Shown piece after piece: positions 1 through 7,947 of a DNA stretch of 64,000 nt. Both the position numbers and the translations under genes were made by a program. The stretch is taken from assembly GCA_035577545.1 (NCBI GenBank), contig DATLVI010000044.1, positions 124,001 to 188,000 on the forward strand. Direction: 5' to 3'. Below the pieces are notes generated by a model. The model searched no databases. It was not told the DNA's origin and worked only from the letters and a program-made list of their open reading frames with translations. Within the stretch, counting starts at the first letter, position 1. Each line of letters opens with the position of its first letter. The DNA is from Verrucomicrobiia bacterium (GTDB lineage Bacteria > Verrucomicrobiota > Verrucomicrobiia > Palsa-1439).

Positions 1-1084
1 AGACCACGACGAGATTATGGAACACGCCTTCGGCGGGTAGCGCCATGTCCACTATCTCGTTAAAGGTCATCTGGAATATCGGCAGGAAGATACGGACGCT
101 CGCCGTGCCCATGTAGAAATCTTCCATTGGCGGCACACCGACAATCGTGCTCGGATAAACCGCGTCGCGCCGATGAGTGATGCGTTCGATGTGAAACTTT
201 GGGTAGGGCTCGGGCAGCGTGTAATAGCCCGTGTGATCACCGAACGGACCTTCGAGATCTAGTTTCTCTTCGGGATCCACGTATCCTTCCAGCACAACAT
301 CGCAGTCCGCGGGCACTTCCAGATCGTTCGTCCCGCACTTGACCATCTCCACCGATTTTTTGCGCAGATACCCCGCCAACATCATCTCATCGATGCCATC
401 CGGCAGTGGCGCCGTCGCCGCAAAGGCATATACCGGATCGCCACCGAGCGCCACAGCCACTCGCATGCGTTTCTTCAATTCCTTGTAGCGCCGCCAATGA
501 CGCGCACCGGTCTTGTGCAGTTGCCAGTGCATGAAGGTCGTGCGCCCATCAATCACCTGCATCCGATAGCAACCCACATTGCGCGCCCCCGTGTCCGGAT
601 CGCGCGTGACGACCAGCGGCAGACAGATGAATCGCCCCGCATCCTGTGGCCAACACTTCTGAATCGGCAACGCAGCGAGGTCAGGCTCTGACTGGACAAC
701 TTCCTGACACGGCCCCGACTTTACGCTTTTCGGTTTCGCATGACGCAGCTCAAAAGCGGTGCCGAGGAGCGCAATGGCCTCCTTGAATGAAGTCGGTGGC
801 TTCGCCTTGAGCAATCCCCCCAGTTCCTGCGCGATGTCGTCGACCCTTTCGACTCCCAGCGCTAGCGCCATACGTTTCGTCGAACCGTACGCATTGATCA
901 ACAGCGGAAACTGCGCGCCCTTACACTTCTCGAAAAGAAGCGCCTTCCCGCCCTGGGGCAACTTCATCTCGCGGTCGGCGATCTCGGTGATTTCCAGCAC
1001 TGGATCGACTTCGACAGAAAGCCGCTTCAGTTCCCCAGCCGCAGCCAACTTCTGAACGAAATCATGCAAAGAGTCGTAGGCCAT
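1..1084 (-). CDS. ubiD: UbiD-family prFMN-dependent decarboxylase (3' end cut by window)
   Basis: Reading leftward from the ATG at 1084-1082, the frame is open to the window edge, giving about 361 codons that begin MAYDSLHDFVQKLAAAGELK. The sequence follows the UbiD/MenA-decarboxylase pattern: an N-terminal segment opening with a DLHDF-like helix, a block with GRFICLPLVVTRDPDTG, and the GPFGDHTGYY signature near residue 280. Family members are cytosolic and use prenylated FMN from a UbiX partner, which is not in the window, to decarboxylate 4-hydroxybenzoate-type acids in quinone biosynthesis or other aromatic acids. The substrate cannot be assigned. The C-terminal part lies outside the window. 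Confidence 0.9.
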   Translation of the reverse strand, partial: MAYDSLHDFVQKLAAAGELKRLSVEVDPVLEITEIADREMKLPQGGKALLFEKCKGAQFPLLINAYGSTKRMALALGVERVDDIAQELGGLLKAKPPTSFKEAIALLGTAFELRHAKPKSVKSGPCQEVVQSEPDLAALPIQKCWPQDAGRFICLPLVVTRDPDTGARNVGCYRMQVIDGRTTFMHWQLHKTGARHWRRYKELKKRMRVAVALGGDPVYAFAATAPLPDGIDEMMLAGYLRKKSVEMVKCGTNDLEVPADCDVVLEGYVDPEEKLDLEGPFGDHTGYYTLPEPYPKFHIERITHRRDAVYPSTIVGVPPMEDFYMGTASVRIFLPIFQMTFNEIVDMALPAEGVFHNLVVV

Positions 1085-1737
1085 GCCCTAGATTGATAGC
1101 ACGAGTACGTAAACAACGGAAACCTGAAATCGGCAAACGAACTCCGTCGTTTCGAAGCCGAGTCCGACGAGACGCGACCATGTAGTGCCTAGGTCGCAAC
1201 CCGAAGGTCGGCGCACACGGGATCGGATGTCGTCGATCACGCGCCGTATCCTGATCCCGCCGTAGGGACGCGCTGCCGCGCGTTCGTTGGATGTGTCATC
1301 ATCAACTCCGGCACCGTATCAACCCCGGCCGGTTTTTGATGCCCGCCGCGATAACCCCTTGTAAAGCCGCATGTTAGCAGGGGGGTTCGTTTCGTAATTT
1401 GCATGTTTTTTGTGCTTTCCCTCGTCCACGTCAGGTCCGTCAAAATGGGCTCATGCCCCTTCTGGCTCCCGACTTCTGGATTCCGAATTCTATCCTCATC
1501 CCTCATCTTTTTTACTTCTACCCTTTCCGCCGCACCGTGTCCAGTAAAATTATCGTTTAACGATATACAACCGGGGTCCGCTCCCAGGTGTCATAGCCAG
1601 GCCCTGTCGGGGCGACTCGCAAATCCTCCGAGAACCTCCCTTGAACACTACTAAGTAGACGAACTCCGTACGATCGGCTACTTGCGCAGAGCTCGTGGTG
1701 CCGTCCGAACTCTTCCCGTCGAAACTTCTGCACACCT
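1085..1737. other. Gene-free gap with repeat fragments
   Basis: No credible gene is seen in these 653 bases; the short open frames have no recognisable protein pattern. It holds fragments of sequences that recur in the gap at 14-15 kb: a CGAGTCYGACGAGACGC-like segment near 1160-1177, a GGGTTCGTTTCG-like segment near 1384-1396, and the 31-base repeat at 1539-1569. Such shared pieces suggest that both gaps are landing zones for the same interspersed repeat families. Confidence 0.5.
1539..1569. repeat. Interspersed repeat, copy A (31 bases)
   Basis: This segment matches 14734-14764 at 28 of 31 positions: a GTCCAGTAAAATTATC block, a 5-6 base variable core, then CGATATACA. In this copy the core makes a near-perfect palindrome, TATCGTT/TAACGATA. 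Both copies lie in gaps without genes. Confidence 0.6.
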
Positions 1738-2397
1738 TCAATAAGCTGTTGCATACCGCGTCAAATCCTCCACGCCAGCTTTGCAAAATGCGTGTTGCCG
1801 CTCCGCGCACTTGTTGCAGCGACCACAGTGCATTCCGCGACGCGGGGCGATGCAGGAAAAACTCAGGTTGAGTGGAAGCGATTTGCCACGGCGGACGACC
1901 TGTTCTTTGGGGAGCGCGCGAAACGGGGCGATGATTTTGACACGAGAATTGAGTGCCTTACTGGCAACAGTTGCGAATTCACGGAAAAACCTTGGCGTGG
2001 CATCCGGAAATGGGTTGTGGCCGAGGGAGCCGACGGCAATCGAATCGATCTTGTTGAGTGCGCAGAAGACAGCGGCTTTGGACAGCAGTAATAAGTTGCG
2101 CCCGGGCAGATACACGGCCTCGTCCGGTGTGCGGGCATTGGGCACCCTGCGACCGGTTGTGCTCCAGTGCGCGCCGTAGAGGTCACGGACAGGCAAGTCG
2201 AGAACCGTCAAGGATTGAACGCGCGGGATTTTGGCGCTACGAAGAAACTTCCTCAGGTGCTGCAACTCCGCCGTCTCCCACACGAGTCCATAACGAATGA
2301 AGACGGGATAAACTTTGCGGTATCGTTGCGACAACTCAGCGAGCATCACACAACTGTCGAGGCCACCGCTGACGAGGACGCAGACGGCCGGTTTCAC
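1738..2397 (-). CDS. queC: 7-cyano-7-deazaguanine synthase QueC
   Basis: The 219-residue protein has the PP-loop motif SGGLDS at residues 10-15 and a four-cysteine zinc site at C182, C191, C194 and C197 (HCGRCNKC), both hallmarks of QueC. QueC makes preQ0 from 7-carboxy-7-deazaguanine with ATP and ammonia, on the way to queuosine or related modified guanines. Length is typical. Its start overlaps the end of the upstream small gene by 4 bases, so it is probably translated as the third gene of a Rieske/small protein/queC operon. No queD, queE or tgt is present in the window, so the rest of the pathway must be elsewhere. Confidence 0.93.
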   Translation of the reverse strand: MKPAVCVLVSGGLDSCVMLAELSQRYRKVYPVFIRYGLVWETAELQHLRKFLRSAKIPRVQSLTVLDLPVRDLYGAHWSTTGRRVPNARTPDEAVYLPGRNLLLLSKAAVFCALNKIDSIAVGSLGHNPFPDATPRFFREFATVASKALNSRVKIIAPFRALPKEQVVRRGKSLPLNLSFSCIAPRRGMHCGRCNKCAERQHAFCKAGVEDLTRYATAY

Positions 2398-2675
2398 TTC
2401 CCCTGCCGGGCCGCTTCCTTTTCGGCGTCAAGTTTGCGGCGCAACTTCTGGACTTGCGCGCGCAAGGTTTCTTCGAGTTTCTGCGCGCCTTCCAGGTCGC
2501 CCGCCGCGCGCGCCGCAGCGATCTTCGGGTTCAGCGAAAGCTCTTCCTCGGCGATCTTCGCGGAATAGACCCGATCTAGTTCCGCGAGTTTGGCCTTCTG
2601 CTGCTGCGTGAGTTTCTTGCCGGGCGCCCCCCCCATCCGCTCCATCGCCAGTTCGTATGCCGATTTAATTGCCAT
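2394..2675 (-). CDS. Small charged coiled-coil protein, function unknown
   Basis: This 93-residue protein is rich in Lys, Glu, Ala and Gln and looks largely helical, with a probable coiled coil over residues 20-90. There is no signal peptide or membrane segment. It overlaps the Rieske gene upstream by 11 bases and queC downstream by 4 bases, which supports it being a real, translationally coupled gene. I recognise no family and assign no function. Confidence 0.65.
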   Translation of the reverse strand: MAIKSAYELAMERMGGAPGKKLTQQQKAKLAELDRVYSAKIAEEELSLNPKIAAARAAGDLEGAQKLEETLRAQVQKLRRKLDAEKEAARQGK

Positions 2676-2979
2676 CGAGCTTCACCTTCACATCGTTACC
2701 TTCGATCACACAGTCAAACTTTTCCACCTTCGCTGTTGGGATAACCGGCGATTGCCCGGTGCACACGTCAAACCGCCACCCGTGCCATGGACAGGTCACG
2801 ACCGAACCGTCCAGCGTCCCCTCGCCCAAGGGTCCGCCGCGGTGCGGACAGACGTTGTCGGTCGCACAGAATTTCCCGCCCACATTGTAAAGAGCCAGTT
2901 CGCGCTCGCCCGCCGCCACGGTCTTGCATTCGCCCGGCTGCAGGTCACCGACCTCGGCCACTTTGATCAAATCACTCAT
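2665..2979 (-). CDS. Rieske [2Fe-2S] protein, NirD-like small subunit type
   Basis: The 104-residue protein contains the Rieske cluster motif C44-P-H46 ... C63-P-W-H66 and little else, which matches stand-alone Rieske ferredoxins and the small subunit (NirD) of NAD(P)H nitrite reductase. It probably carries electrons in the cytosol. The open frame continues upstream to 3915, but that part is antisense to the DUF4202 gene. The chosen ATG at 2979 has a strong AGGAGG ribosome site just upstream (about 2991-2996). It is the first gene of a leftward trio and diverges from the DUF4202 gene across only 39 bases, so the two units may share regulation. A siroheme nitrite/sulfite reductase lies far away at 60442. 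Confidence 0.88.
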   Translation of the reverse strand: MSDLIKVAEVGDLQPGECKTVAAGERELALYNVGGKFCATDNVCPHRGGPLGEGTLDGSVVTCPWHGWRFDVCTGQSPVIPTAKVEKFDCVIEGNDVKVKLDGN

Positions 2980-3018
2980 TTGTTTGTTTTCCCCTCCTGA
3001 ACCTTCTATTCTTGTTGC

Positions 3019-3588
3019 ATGAATCCGGGTCGCTTTCAAGACGCGATTACCCGCATCGATGCCGCCAACGCCCAGGATCCGCGCGGCATCGAACTCCCCT
3101 ACGCCCAGCGCCTCAGCGCCTGGGTCGAGCGCCTCGCGCCCAACGCTTCCGAGGAACTCCGCCTGGCAGCGCGCGCGCAACATATCTGCCGTTGGATGAC
3201 TCCGCGCGAATCGTATCCGACAGGGCGCATCGGGTACTTGAAGTGGCGGGAGGATCTGAAACAATTCCACGCCAAAAAAGCCAGTGAGATTCTGCGTCAA
3301 CTCGGCTATGAGGAAGCGGCCGTGGCGCGCGTCCAGGACCTGATTCGCAAACGCAACTTCCCGCGCGACCCGGAAGGCCGGGTGCTCGAAGACGCATTGT
3401 GCCTGGTGTTTTTGGAGACGCAGTTCGCCGACACCACGGCCAAAACTGGTGACGAGAAGATGGTCGGCATCCTGCAAAAGACGTGGCGAAAAATGACACC
3501 GCAAGCACGTGAGATCGCGCTGACCCTCCCGATGAACACCGGGCAGCGCGCGCTCGTCGAGAAAGCGCTGGCAGGGTTCACCAGTTAG
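3019..3588 (+). CDS. DUF4202 family protein
   Basis: The 189-residue protein follows the DUF4202 pattern from start to end: an opening FQDAITRIDAANAQDP, then LAARAQHICRW, a YLKWREDLKQFHA block, and LEDALCLVFLETQFAD. It is soluble with no signal peptide. The His and Asp residues in AARAQH and LEDALCLVFLE recall HD-like helical folds, but I cannot show a metal site. The family has no established biochemical role that I can cite. It leads the rightward redox cluster, 6 bases upstream of the next gene and 39 bases from the divergent Rieske gene. Confidence 0.85.
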   Translation: MNPGRFQDAITRIDAANAQDPRGIELPYAQRLSAWVERLAPNASEELRLAARAQHICRWMTPRESYPTGRIGYLKWREDLKQFHAKKASEILRQLGYEEAAVARVQDLIRKRNFPRDPEGRVLEDALCLVFLETQFADTTAKTGDEKMVGILQKTWRKMTPQAREIALTLPMNTGQRALVEKALAGFTS

Positions 3589-3594
3589 AGTAAA

Positions 3595-4722
3595 ATGAAG
3601 CATATGGTTGCAGCTTCCGTTTCCGTCAGCACCAACGATCCGATCAATGCCAAAATTCTCGTAGTTTCCGAGGATCGGCTGCAAGGCTTCCAGCGCGATC
3701 CGCTGGGCGAAATCGCCCGCCAATCCGGCGTCACACTGTCCGTGGTCATTGAGCGCGTCCAAGCGATGTTGCGCGCGGGTACGATTCGGCGGGTGCGGCA
3801 AACCTTGCTGGCGACGAATCTTGCCCAAGGTGCGCTCGTGGCGTGGCAAGTGCCGGTCGATAAACTCGAGACGGCCTTCGAGTACATGTTCCAGCACGAC
3901 CCGTTCAGCGGGCACGTCGTTATCCGCACGACTGACACGGTCACTGCCGGATCAAAATACCGGCTTTGGACCACGGTGAAGGTGCCGCAAGGATTTTCGA
4001 TGACGAAACACTGCGAGTTCTTGCGCCAACAGACGGGCGCCGAGAAGTTTCTGTTGTTGCCAGCGAAAAAACTCTTTGCGCTGGGCGTCGGTCACGTGCG
4101 GCGTCGTGGACTTGAGCCCGGCAGCCGCGCCGAAGTGCCCGCGGAGGTCACGGACGTGTCGGTCGCGACGCTCGACGACCAAGAGTGGCGGGTCCTCATG
4201 GCGCTGAAACGTGAATTCACGCCGGAAGAACTGGTCTCCGACATCTGGGCGGCCCGAGCCAGGGAGGCAACGGTGCCACTGGACACATTTTTGGAAGTCG
4301 CGGAAAACCTGAATCGACGGAAGATCATCGGTCGCTTCTCGACATTTTTGGAACACGTAAAGCCGATCGCAAACGGCGAGGCGGTGACACGATACAACGC
4401 CCTGTTTCACTGGGCCGTGCCGCCCGGTCGTGAAATCGAGGCGGGCCGTGAAGTGGGCCGGCACCACATCATGACCCACGCCTACTGGCGCGAAGGGGGC
4501 TCCGAGTTTCACCACGTCAACGTCATGGGCGTCGCTCATGGCACGGACAAGACAGTGCTCCTCGCCCACAAAACCGCCATTGACGAACACCTCAAGGAGG
4601 CGGGCATTCCGGTCTCGTACACCAATGTCTTCTGGGGCGGCCGCAGCGAAATCAAACCGAGCGAGATTTCCCCGTTCGCATATCGCGAATGGTGCCGGAG
4701 ATCTGGGCTTGATCTCGGATGA
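3595..4722 (+). CDS. Tandem siroheme-decarboxylase-like (AhbA/AhbB, NirDL) protein
   Basis: The 375-residue protein looks like two Lrp/AsnC-related siroheme-decarboxylase modules in one chain. Residues about 20-170 start with a winged-helix-like segment (IARQSGVTLSVVIERVQ, then IRRVRQ) and end in a RAM-like domain with KYRLWTTVKV, like the YNLW motif of AhbA/NirD. Residues about 195-365 repeat the plan, with RYNALFHWAVP, THAYWR and the C-terminal GGRSEIKPSEISP. Single-module relatives are about 150-170 residues; fused NirDL forms are known. Such enzymes decarboxylate siroheme to didecarboxysiroheme for heme d1 or alternative heme synthesis. Automated pipelines often call them Lrp regulators, and that role is not excluded. 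It lies 6 bases after DUF4202 and 4 bases before the dehydrogenase. Confidence 0.7.
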   Translation: MKHMVAASVSVSTNDPINAKILVVSEDRLQGFQRDPLGEIARQSGVTLSVVIERVQAMLRAGTIRRVRQTLLATNLAQGALVAWQVPVDKLETAFEYMFQHDPFSGHVVIRTTDTVTAGSKYRLWTTVKVPQGFSMTKHCEFLRQQTGAEKFLLLPAKKLFALGVGHVRRRGLEPGSRAEVPAEVTDVSVATLDDQEWRVLMALKREFTPEELVSDIWAARAREATVPLDTFLEVAENLNRRKIIGRFSTFLEHVKPIANGEAVTRYNALFHWAVPPGREIEAGREVGRHHIMTHAYWREGGSEFHHVNVMGVAHGTDKTVLLAHKTAIDEHLKEAGIPVSYTNVFWGGRSEIKPSEISPFAYREWCRRSGLDLG

Positions 4723-4726
4723 TAGA

Positions 4727-5728
4727 ATGAAAATCGCGCTTCTCGAACTTCATGATTGGGAAGAGAACTATCTACGCAAGCGCGTGGATCACGCGCACGA
4801 CCTGGTGGCGTTCCGCGAGGTGCTGGAGGATAAACAGCTTGCGTCTATCGCCGATGCGGAGATCATCTCGCCGTTCATTTATTCGAAGCTGACGGCGGAG
4901 CGCCTGGCGAAATTGTCAAAGTTGAAGATGGTCGCCACGCGATCCACCGGATTCGATCATATCGACGTGGCGGAGTGCGCCAAGCGCGGAATCACCTTGT
5001 GCAATGTACCGTTTTACGGCGAGAACACGGTGGCCGAGCACACGTTCGCCCTGATCCTGGCGCTTTCCAGGAAGGTCCATGAGGCCTTTGTCAGGGTGCG
5101 TGCGGGGAACTTTTCACTGGATGGACTGCGCGGGTTCGATCTCAAGGGAAAAACCATCGGCGTTGTCGGCGCAGGACGCATTGGGTTGCATGTGATTCGC
5201 ATCGCGCGCGGGTTTGGGATGAAAGTACTGGCCTTCGATGTGAAGCGGGACAGTTTTTGGGCCGAAGTACTGGGGTTTGAGTACGCCGAGTTGAACGAAG
5301 TGCTGGCCCATTCCGACATCATCACCCTGCACGCGCCATACAACCGTCACACGCACCATCTGATCAACCGCGATAACATCCACCAGATCAAACGGGGCGC
5401 CATCCTGATCAATACGGCCCGTGGCGGGTTGGTGAATACAGACGCGCTGTTGCAGGCGCTCGACGAAGGCATCCTCGCCGGCGCGGGCCTGGATGTGCTG
5501 GAGGGCGAAGAGTCGATCTATGAAGAGAGCGCACTGCTGGGCGACGCCGTAAATCCCGAAAAGTTGCGCAGTGCGATCCAAAACCATGTGGTCCTGAAAA
5601 AACCAAATGTGGTTTTCACGCCGCACAACGCGTTCAACAGCCAGGAAGCGTTGGAGCGGATTCTCGACACGACGGCCGAGAACATTGCCGCGTTTGTTGC
5701 GGGAGCACCGAAGAATGTCGTACGGTAA
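4727..5728 (+). CDS. D-isomer-specific 2-hydroxyacid dehydrogenase (D-lactate dehydrogenase-like)
   Basis: The 333-residue protein has the NAD-binding motif GVVGAGRIG, the catalytic Arg in NTARGG, the catalytic Glu in the LDVLEGEES region and the catalytic His in FTPHNAF. The order and spacing fit the family, and the LEGEESIYEE loop resembles D-lactate dehydrogenases more than phosphoglycerate or formate dehydrogenases. It interconverts a 2-keto acid and a D-2-hydroxyacid with NAD(H) in the cytosol. The open frame reaches back to 4538 inside the previous gene. I chose the ATG at 4727, which is 4 bases past that gene's stop and begins MKIALLELHDWEE as family members do. It is part of the redox cluster. 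Confidence 0.9.
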   Translation: MKIALLELHDWEENYLRKRVDHAHDLVAFREVLEDKQLASIADAEIISPFIYSKLTAERLAKLSKLKMVATRSTGFDHIDVAECAKRGITLCNVPFYGENTVAEHTFALILALSRKVHEAFVRVRAGNFSLDGLRGFDLKGKTIGVVGAGRIGLHVIRIARGFGMKVLAFDVKRDSFWAEVLGFEYAELNEVLAHSDIITLHAPYNRHTHHLINRDNIHQIKRGAILINTARGGLVNTDALLQALDEGILAGAGLDVLEGEESIYEESALLGDAVNPEKLRSAIQNHVVLKKPNVVFTPHNAFNSQEALERILDTTAENIAAFVAGAPKNVVR

Positions 5729-5733
5729 CGGCC

Positions 5734-6450
5734 ATGGCGATCCAGTTGATCGACATGCCTGTCACAAAAGTCGTTCAGGAAACACCGGACACGCGGACTT
5801 TCCGGCTGGAACCTCCACCGAGTTTTGATCCCGAGTGGAAACCCGGCCAGTTCATCACCGTCAATTTGCCGGATGATCCCAAAACGCGGCGCGCTTATTC
5901 CCTCTCGAGTTCCCCCCTCGACGGTCCATTTTTGGAGATCACGATCAAACACATGGGCGGCTTCGGCGCGCACGTCTATGAGGTGGCGAAGGAAGGCACG
6001 GTGTTGCAAGTGATCGCCCCGCGGGGAAAGTTCGTGCTGCCGGCAAACCCGGAAATTCCGGCGATGCTGATTTCAGGCGGCAGCGGCGTCACACCCTATC
6101 GGAGCATGATGCGTTACCTGATCCAGCGGAAACTGCCAACGCATGTCATGAATCTCTACAGCGTACGCATCCCCGCTGACATCATTTTCAGGGATGAATT
6201 CGAAGCGCTTTGCCGCGTCAACCCGAATTTCCAATTCCTCGTCACTTGCACACGCGTGCCACCCGAGGACACATCGTGGACCGGGCTGCGCGGCCGCGTG
6301 AACCCGGAGATGATCCAGAAATTCTCTCCTGATGCCGACCGGACGGTTTACTATTCCTGTGGCTCGCACGATTTCATTGCCGGCACAACAAAGTTGCTCT
6401 ACGACATGGGTCTGCCAAAGGAGCGCGTCATTTTCGAAGATTGGGGCTGA
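5734..6450 (+). CDS. Ferredoxin-NAD(P)H reductase-like flavoprotein
   Basis: The 238-residue protein has the FAD-binding motif RAYSLSSSP near residue 52, the NAD(P)-binding GGSGVTPYRSM near residue 118 and the C-terminal CGSHDFI segment. It is therefore an FNR-fold oxidoreductase made of the FAD and pyridine nucleotide domains only, without the plant-type [2Fe-2S] domain found in BenC-like reductases. It could pass electrons between NAD(P)H and a separate iron-sulfur protein; the Rieske protein at 2665 is a plausible partner, but that is inference from proximity. It starts 5 bases after the dehydrogenase stop and ends the rightward cluster. Confidence 0.87.
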   Translation: MAIQLIDMPVTKVVQETPDTRTFRLEPPPSFDPEWKPGQFITVNLPDDPKTRRAYSLSSSPLDGPFLEITIKHMGGFGAHVYEVAKEGTVLQVIAPRGKFVLPANPEIPAMLISGGSGVTPYRSMMRYLIQRKLPTHVMNLYSVRIPADIIFRDEFEALCRVNPNFQFLVTCTRVPPEDTSWTGLRGRVNPEMIQKFSPDADRTVYYSCGSHDFIAGTTKLLYDMGLPKERVIFEDWG

Positions 6451-6471
6451 GCAGTGACTGGAGAATGGCCG

Positions 6472-7110
6472 CTACAGCACGGCCTTTTTCCAGATCGGCA
6501 CTTTCTGCTTTAACTCATCGATGATGAACTGTGCCGCAGCAAACGCCTCGCCTCGATGTGCCGCCTCTACCCGGACCAGCAGCGACGGCTCGCCAACAGC
6601 GATGATCCCGAGACGATGGATCACCCGGATTCGTTTCAGTTTCCACTTTTGGTGGGTCCGTGCGAGCAATTCGCGGAACTGGTGCTCGGCCATCTCGCGG
6701 TAGGCAGTGTACTCCAGCGCGCGAATCGGTTTCCTGTCCTCGATATGGCGCACGACTCCCCAGAACGTCACTACTCCACCCACCTCGCCGCCGAACGAAC
6801 CCAGCTCCGCCTCCCCCTCGCTGATCGATTCGTTGGTGAGAAGCAGTTCGTCCGCAGGCGGCTCACCTCCCCCTTGTAATGGCGGCATCAAGGACAATAC
6901 ATCACCATCGTGGAGCTGGTTTGGTCGCATGGCGAATTCCACGCCTACGGCGATGAGCATTGTCTTTTCCGCTTCTTTGAGCTCAGGGAACTTTCCATGA
7001 AGTTGCGCCAGGGCGTCAGCCACTGTGGAACCGTCGGGCAAATTGAGGGTCAACTCACTTTGACCGGTCAATTGGCGGAGGAAACTGAAAAACTGAACGG
7101 TGATCTTCAC
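6472..7110 (-). CDS. moaX: Fused MoaD-MoaE molybdopterin synthase
   Basis: Residues 1-82 form a MoaD ubiquitin-like domain that ends in PPLQGGG, and residues about 90-212 form MoaE, with the active-site lysines in ELKQKVPIWKK (K203 and K208 region). Molybdopterin synthase inserts two sulfurs into precursor Z (cPMP). MoaD normally needs a free C-terminal Gly-Gly that becomes a thiocarboxylate, so in this chain the glycines are internal at 80-82. A similar fusion, MoaX of Mycobacterium tuberculosis, is cleaved after the glycines. The start overlaps hpt by 4 bases. No other molybdenum cofactor genes are in the window. Confidence 0.9.
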   Translation of the reverse strand: MKITVQFFSFLRQLTGQSELTLNLPDGSTVADALAQLHGKFPELKEAEKTMLIAVGVEFAMRPNQLHDGDVLSLMPPLQGGGEPPADELLLTNESISEGEAELGSFGGEVGGVVTFWGVVRHIEDRKPIRALEYTAYREMAEHQFRELLARTHQKWKLKRIRVIHRLGIIAVGEPSLLVRVEAAHRGEAFAAAQFIIDELKQKVPIWKKAVL

Positions 7111-7661
7111 AGCTTCGCCGCAATAGCCTCGGGACGCAATGTGCCAACATATGGCAAGTTCCGGTAACGCTCACGGTAATCAAGACCATAGCCGACGACA
7201 AACTTGTTGGGGATGTGAAAACCGACGTAGTCGGCTTGGAAGTTCTCTCGGTGCAGAATGTCCTTCTCGAGGAAGGTGCAGAACTTCACGCTCCGAGGCT
7301 GCAGCTTTTGGAGCATCGCGCGGATATTCACGAGAGTGAGGCCCGTGTCGAGGATGTCATCCACCACGAGCACGTCACGGTCACGTACATCAAGCTTCAA
7401 TGCTTTGGTCAGAATCAACTCGCCCGTCGACCGCGTCTCGCCATGGTAACTGGATACGCCAATGTAATCGAGCCGCAATTGCATGGGGAGCCGGCGAAGC
7501 AGGTCGGCGATAAACATCACGCTGCCCGTAAGGATTGCCACCAACGTGAGGTCTTTCTCCGTATAATCCCGCTGAATTTCCATCGCCAGGTTATCGAGCC
7601 GATGTTGAATCTGCTCTTCTGTCAGGAGAATCTCCTCCAAATCCTGGCGCATTGGGTGCAT
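7107..7661 (-). CDS. hpt: Hypoxanthine phosphoribosyltransferase
   Basis: The 184-residue protein has the PRPP-binding motif VLVVDDILDTGLTL and other type I phosphoribosyltransferase landmarks: ILTGSVMFIADLLRR, a DYIGVSSYHG loop and a YGLDYRERYRNLPY C-terminus typical of Hpt. It converts hypoxanthine (and usually guanine) with PRPP to the nucleotide. The start is either 7661 or the internal ATG at 7652; neither has a clear ribosome site. It is translationally coupled to the MoaD-MoaE gene. With the adenosine deaminase/nucleoside transporter operon at 39-45 kb it would complete purine salvage. Confidence 0.93.
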   Translation of the reverse strand: MHPMRQDLEEILLTEEQIQHRLDNLAMEIQRDYTEKDLTLVAILTGSVMFIADLLRRLPMQLRLDYIGVSSYHGETRSTGELILTKALKLDVRDRDVLVVDDILDTGLTLVNIRAMLQKLQPRSVKFCTFLEKDILHRENFQADYVGFHIPNKFVVGYGLDYRERYRNLPYVGTLRPEAIAAKL

Positions 7662-7947
7662 GTGCTGGATAATCTATCGCAACTGACTGCGATGGGAAAG
7701 AAAAAGCACGCCTCGGAATCGCGGTTACCAAAGATGCCGATCACCTTCCCCGCACATCCAACTGCCTCGACCGCGGCCGGAATTATCTGCGAAAAAGTGT
7801 ATCTGCGCACTTGACGCAGCCCATCGATGGGGTTATTTTCAACGCGTCGGCATAAAGTTGCCCAGGCTCCTTGTAGTGTAACTACCCCGAATCACTGGCA
7901 CTCAATCGGTTCACCATCTCCATGAATTCGGCAGCAAAAACCTGGTT

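Noticed and set aside
1237-1810. Open frames in the first intergenic gap
   Set aside because: They cross repeat fragments, overlap each other on both strands and show no protein-like pattern or ribosome site.
2980-3915. Long N-terminal extension of the Rieske protein
   Set aside because: The extension is antisense to the DUF4202 gene and the start of the next one, and a proper ATG with an AGGAGG site exists at 2979.
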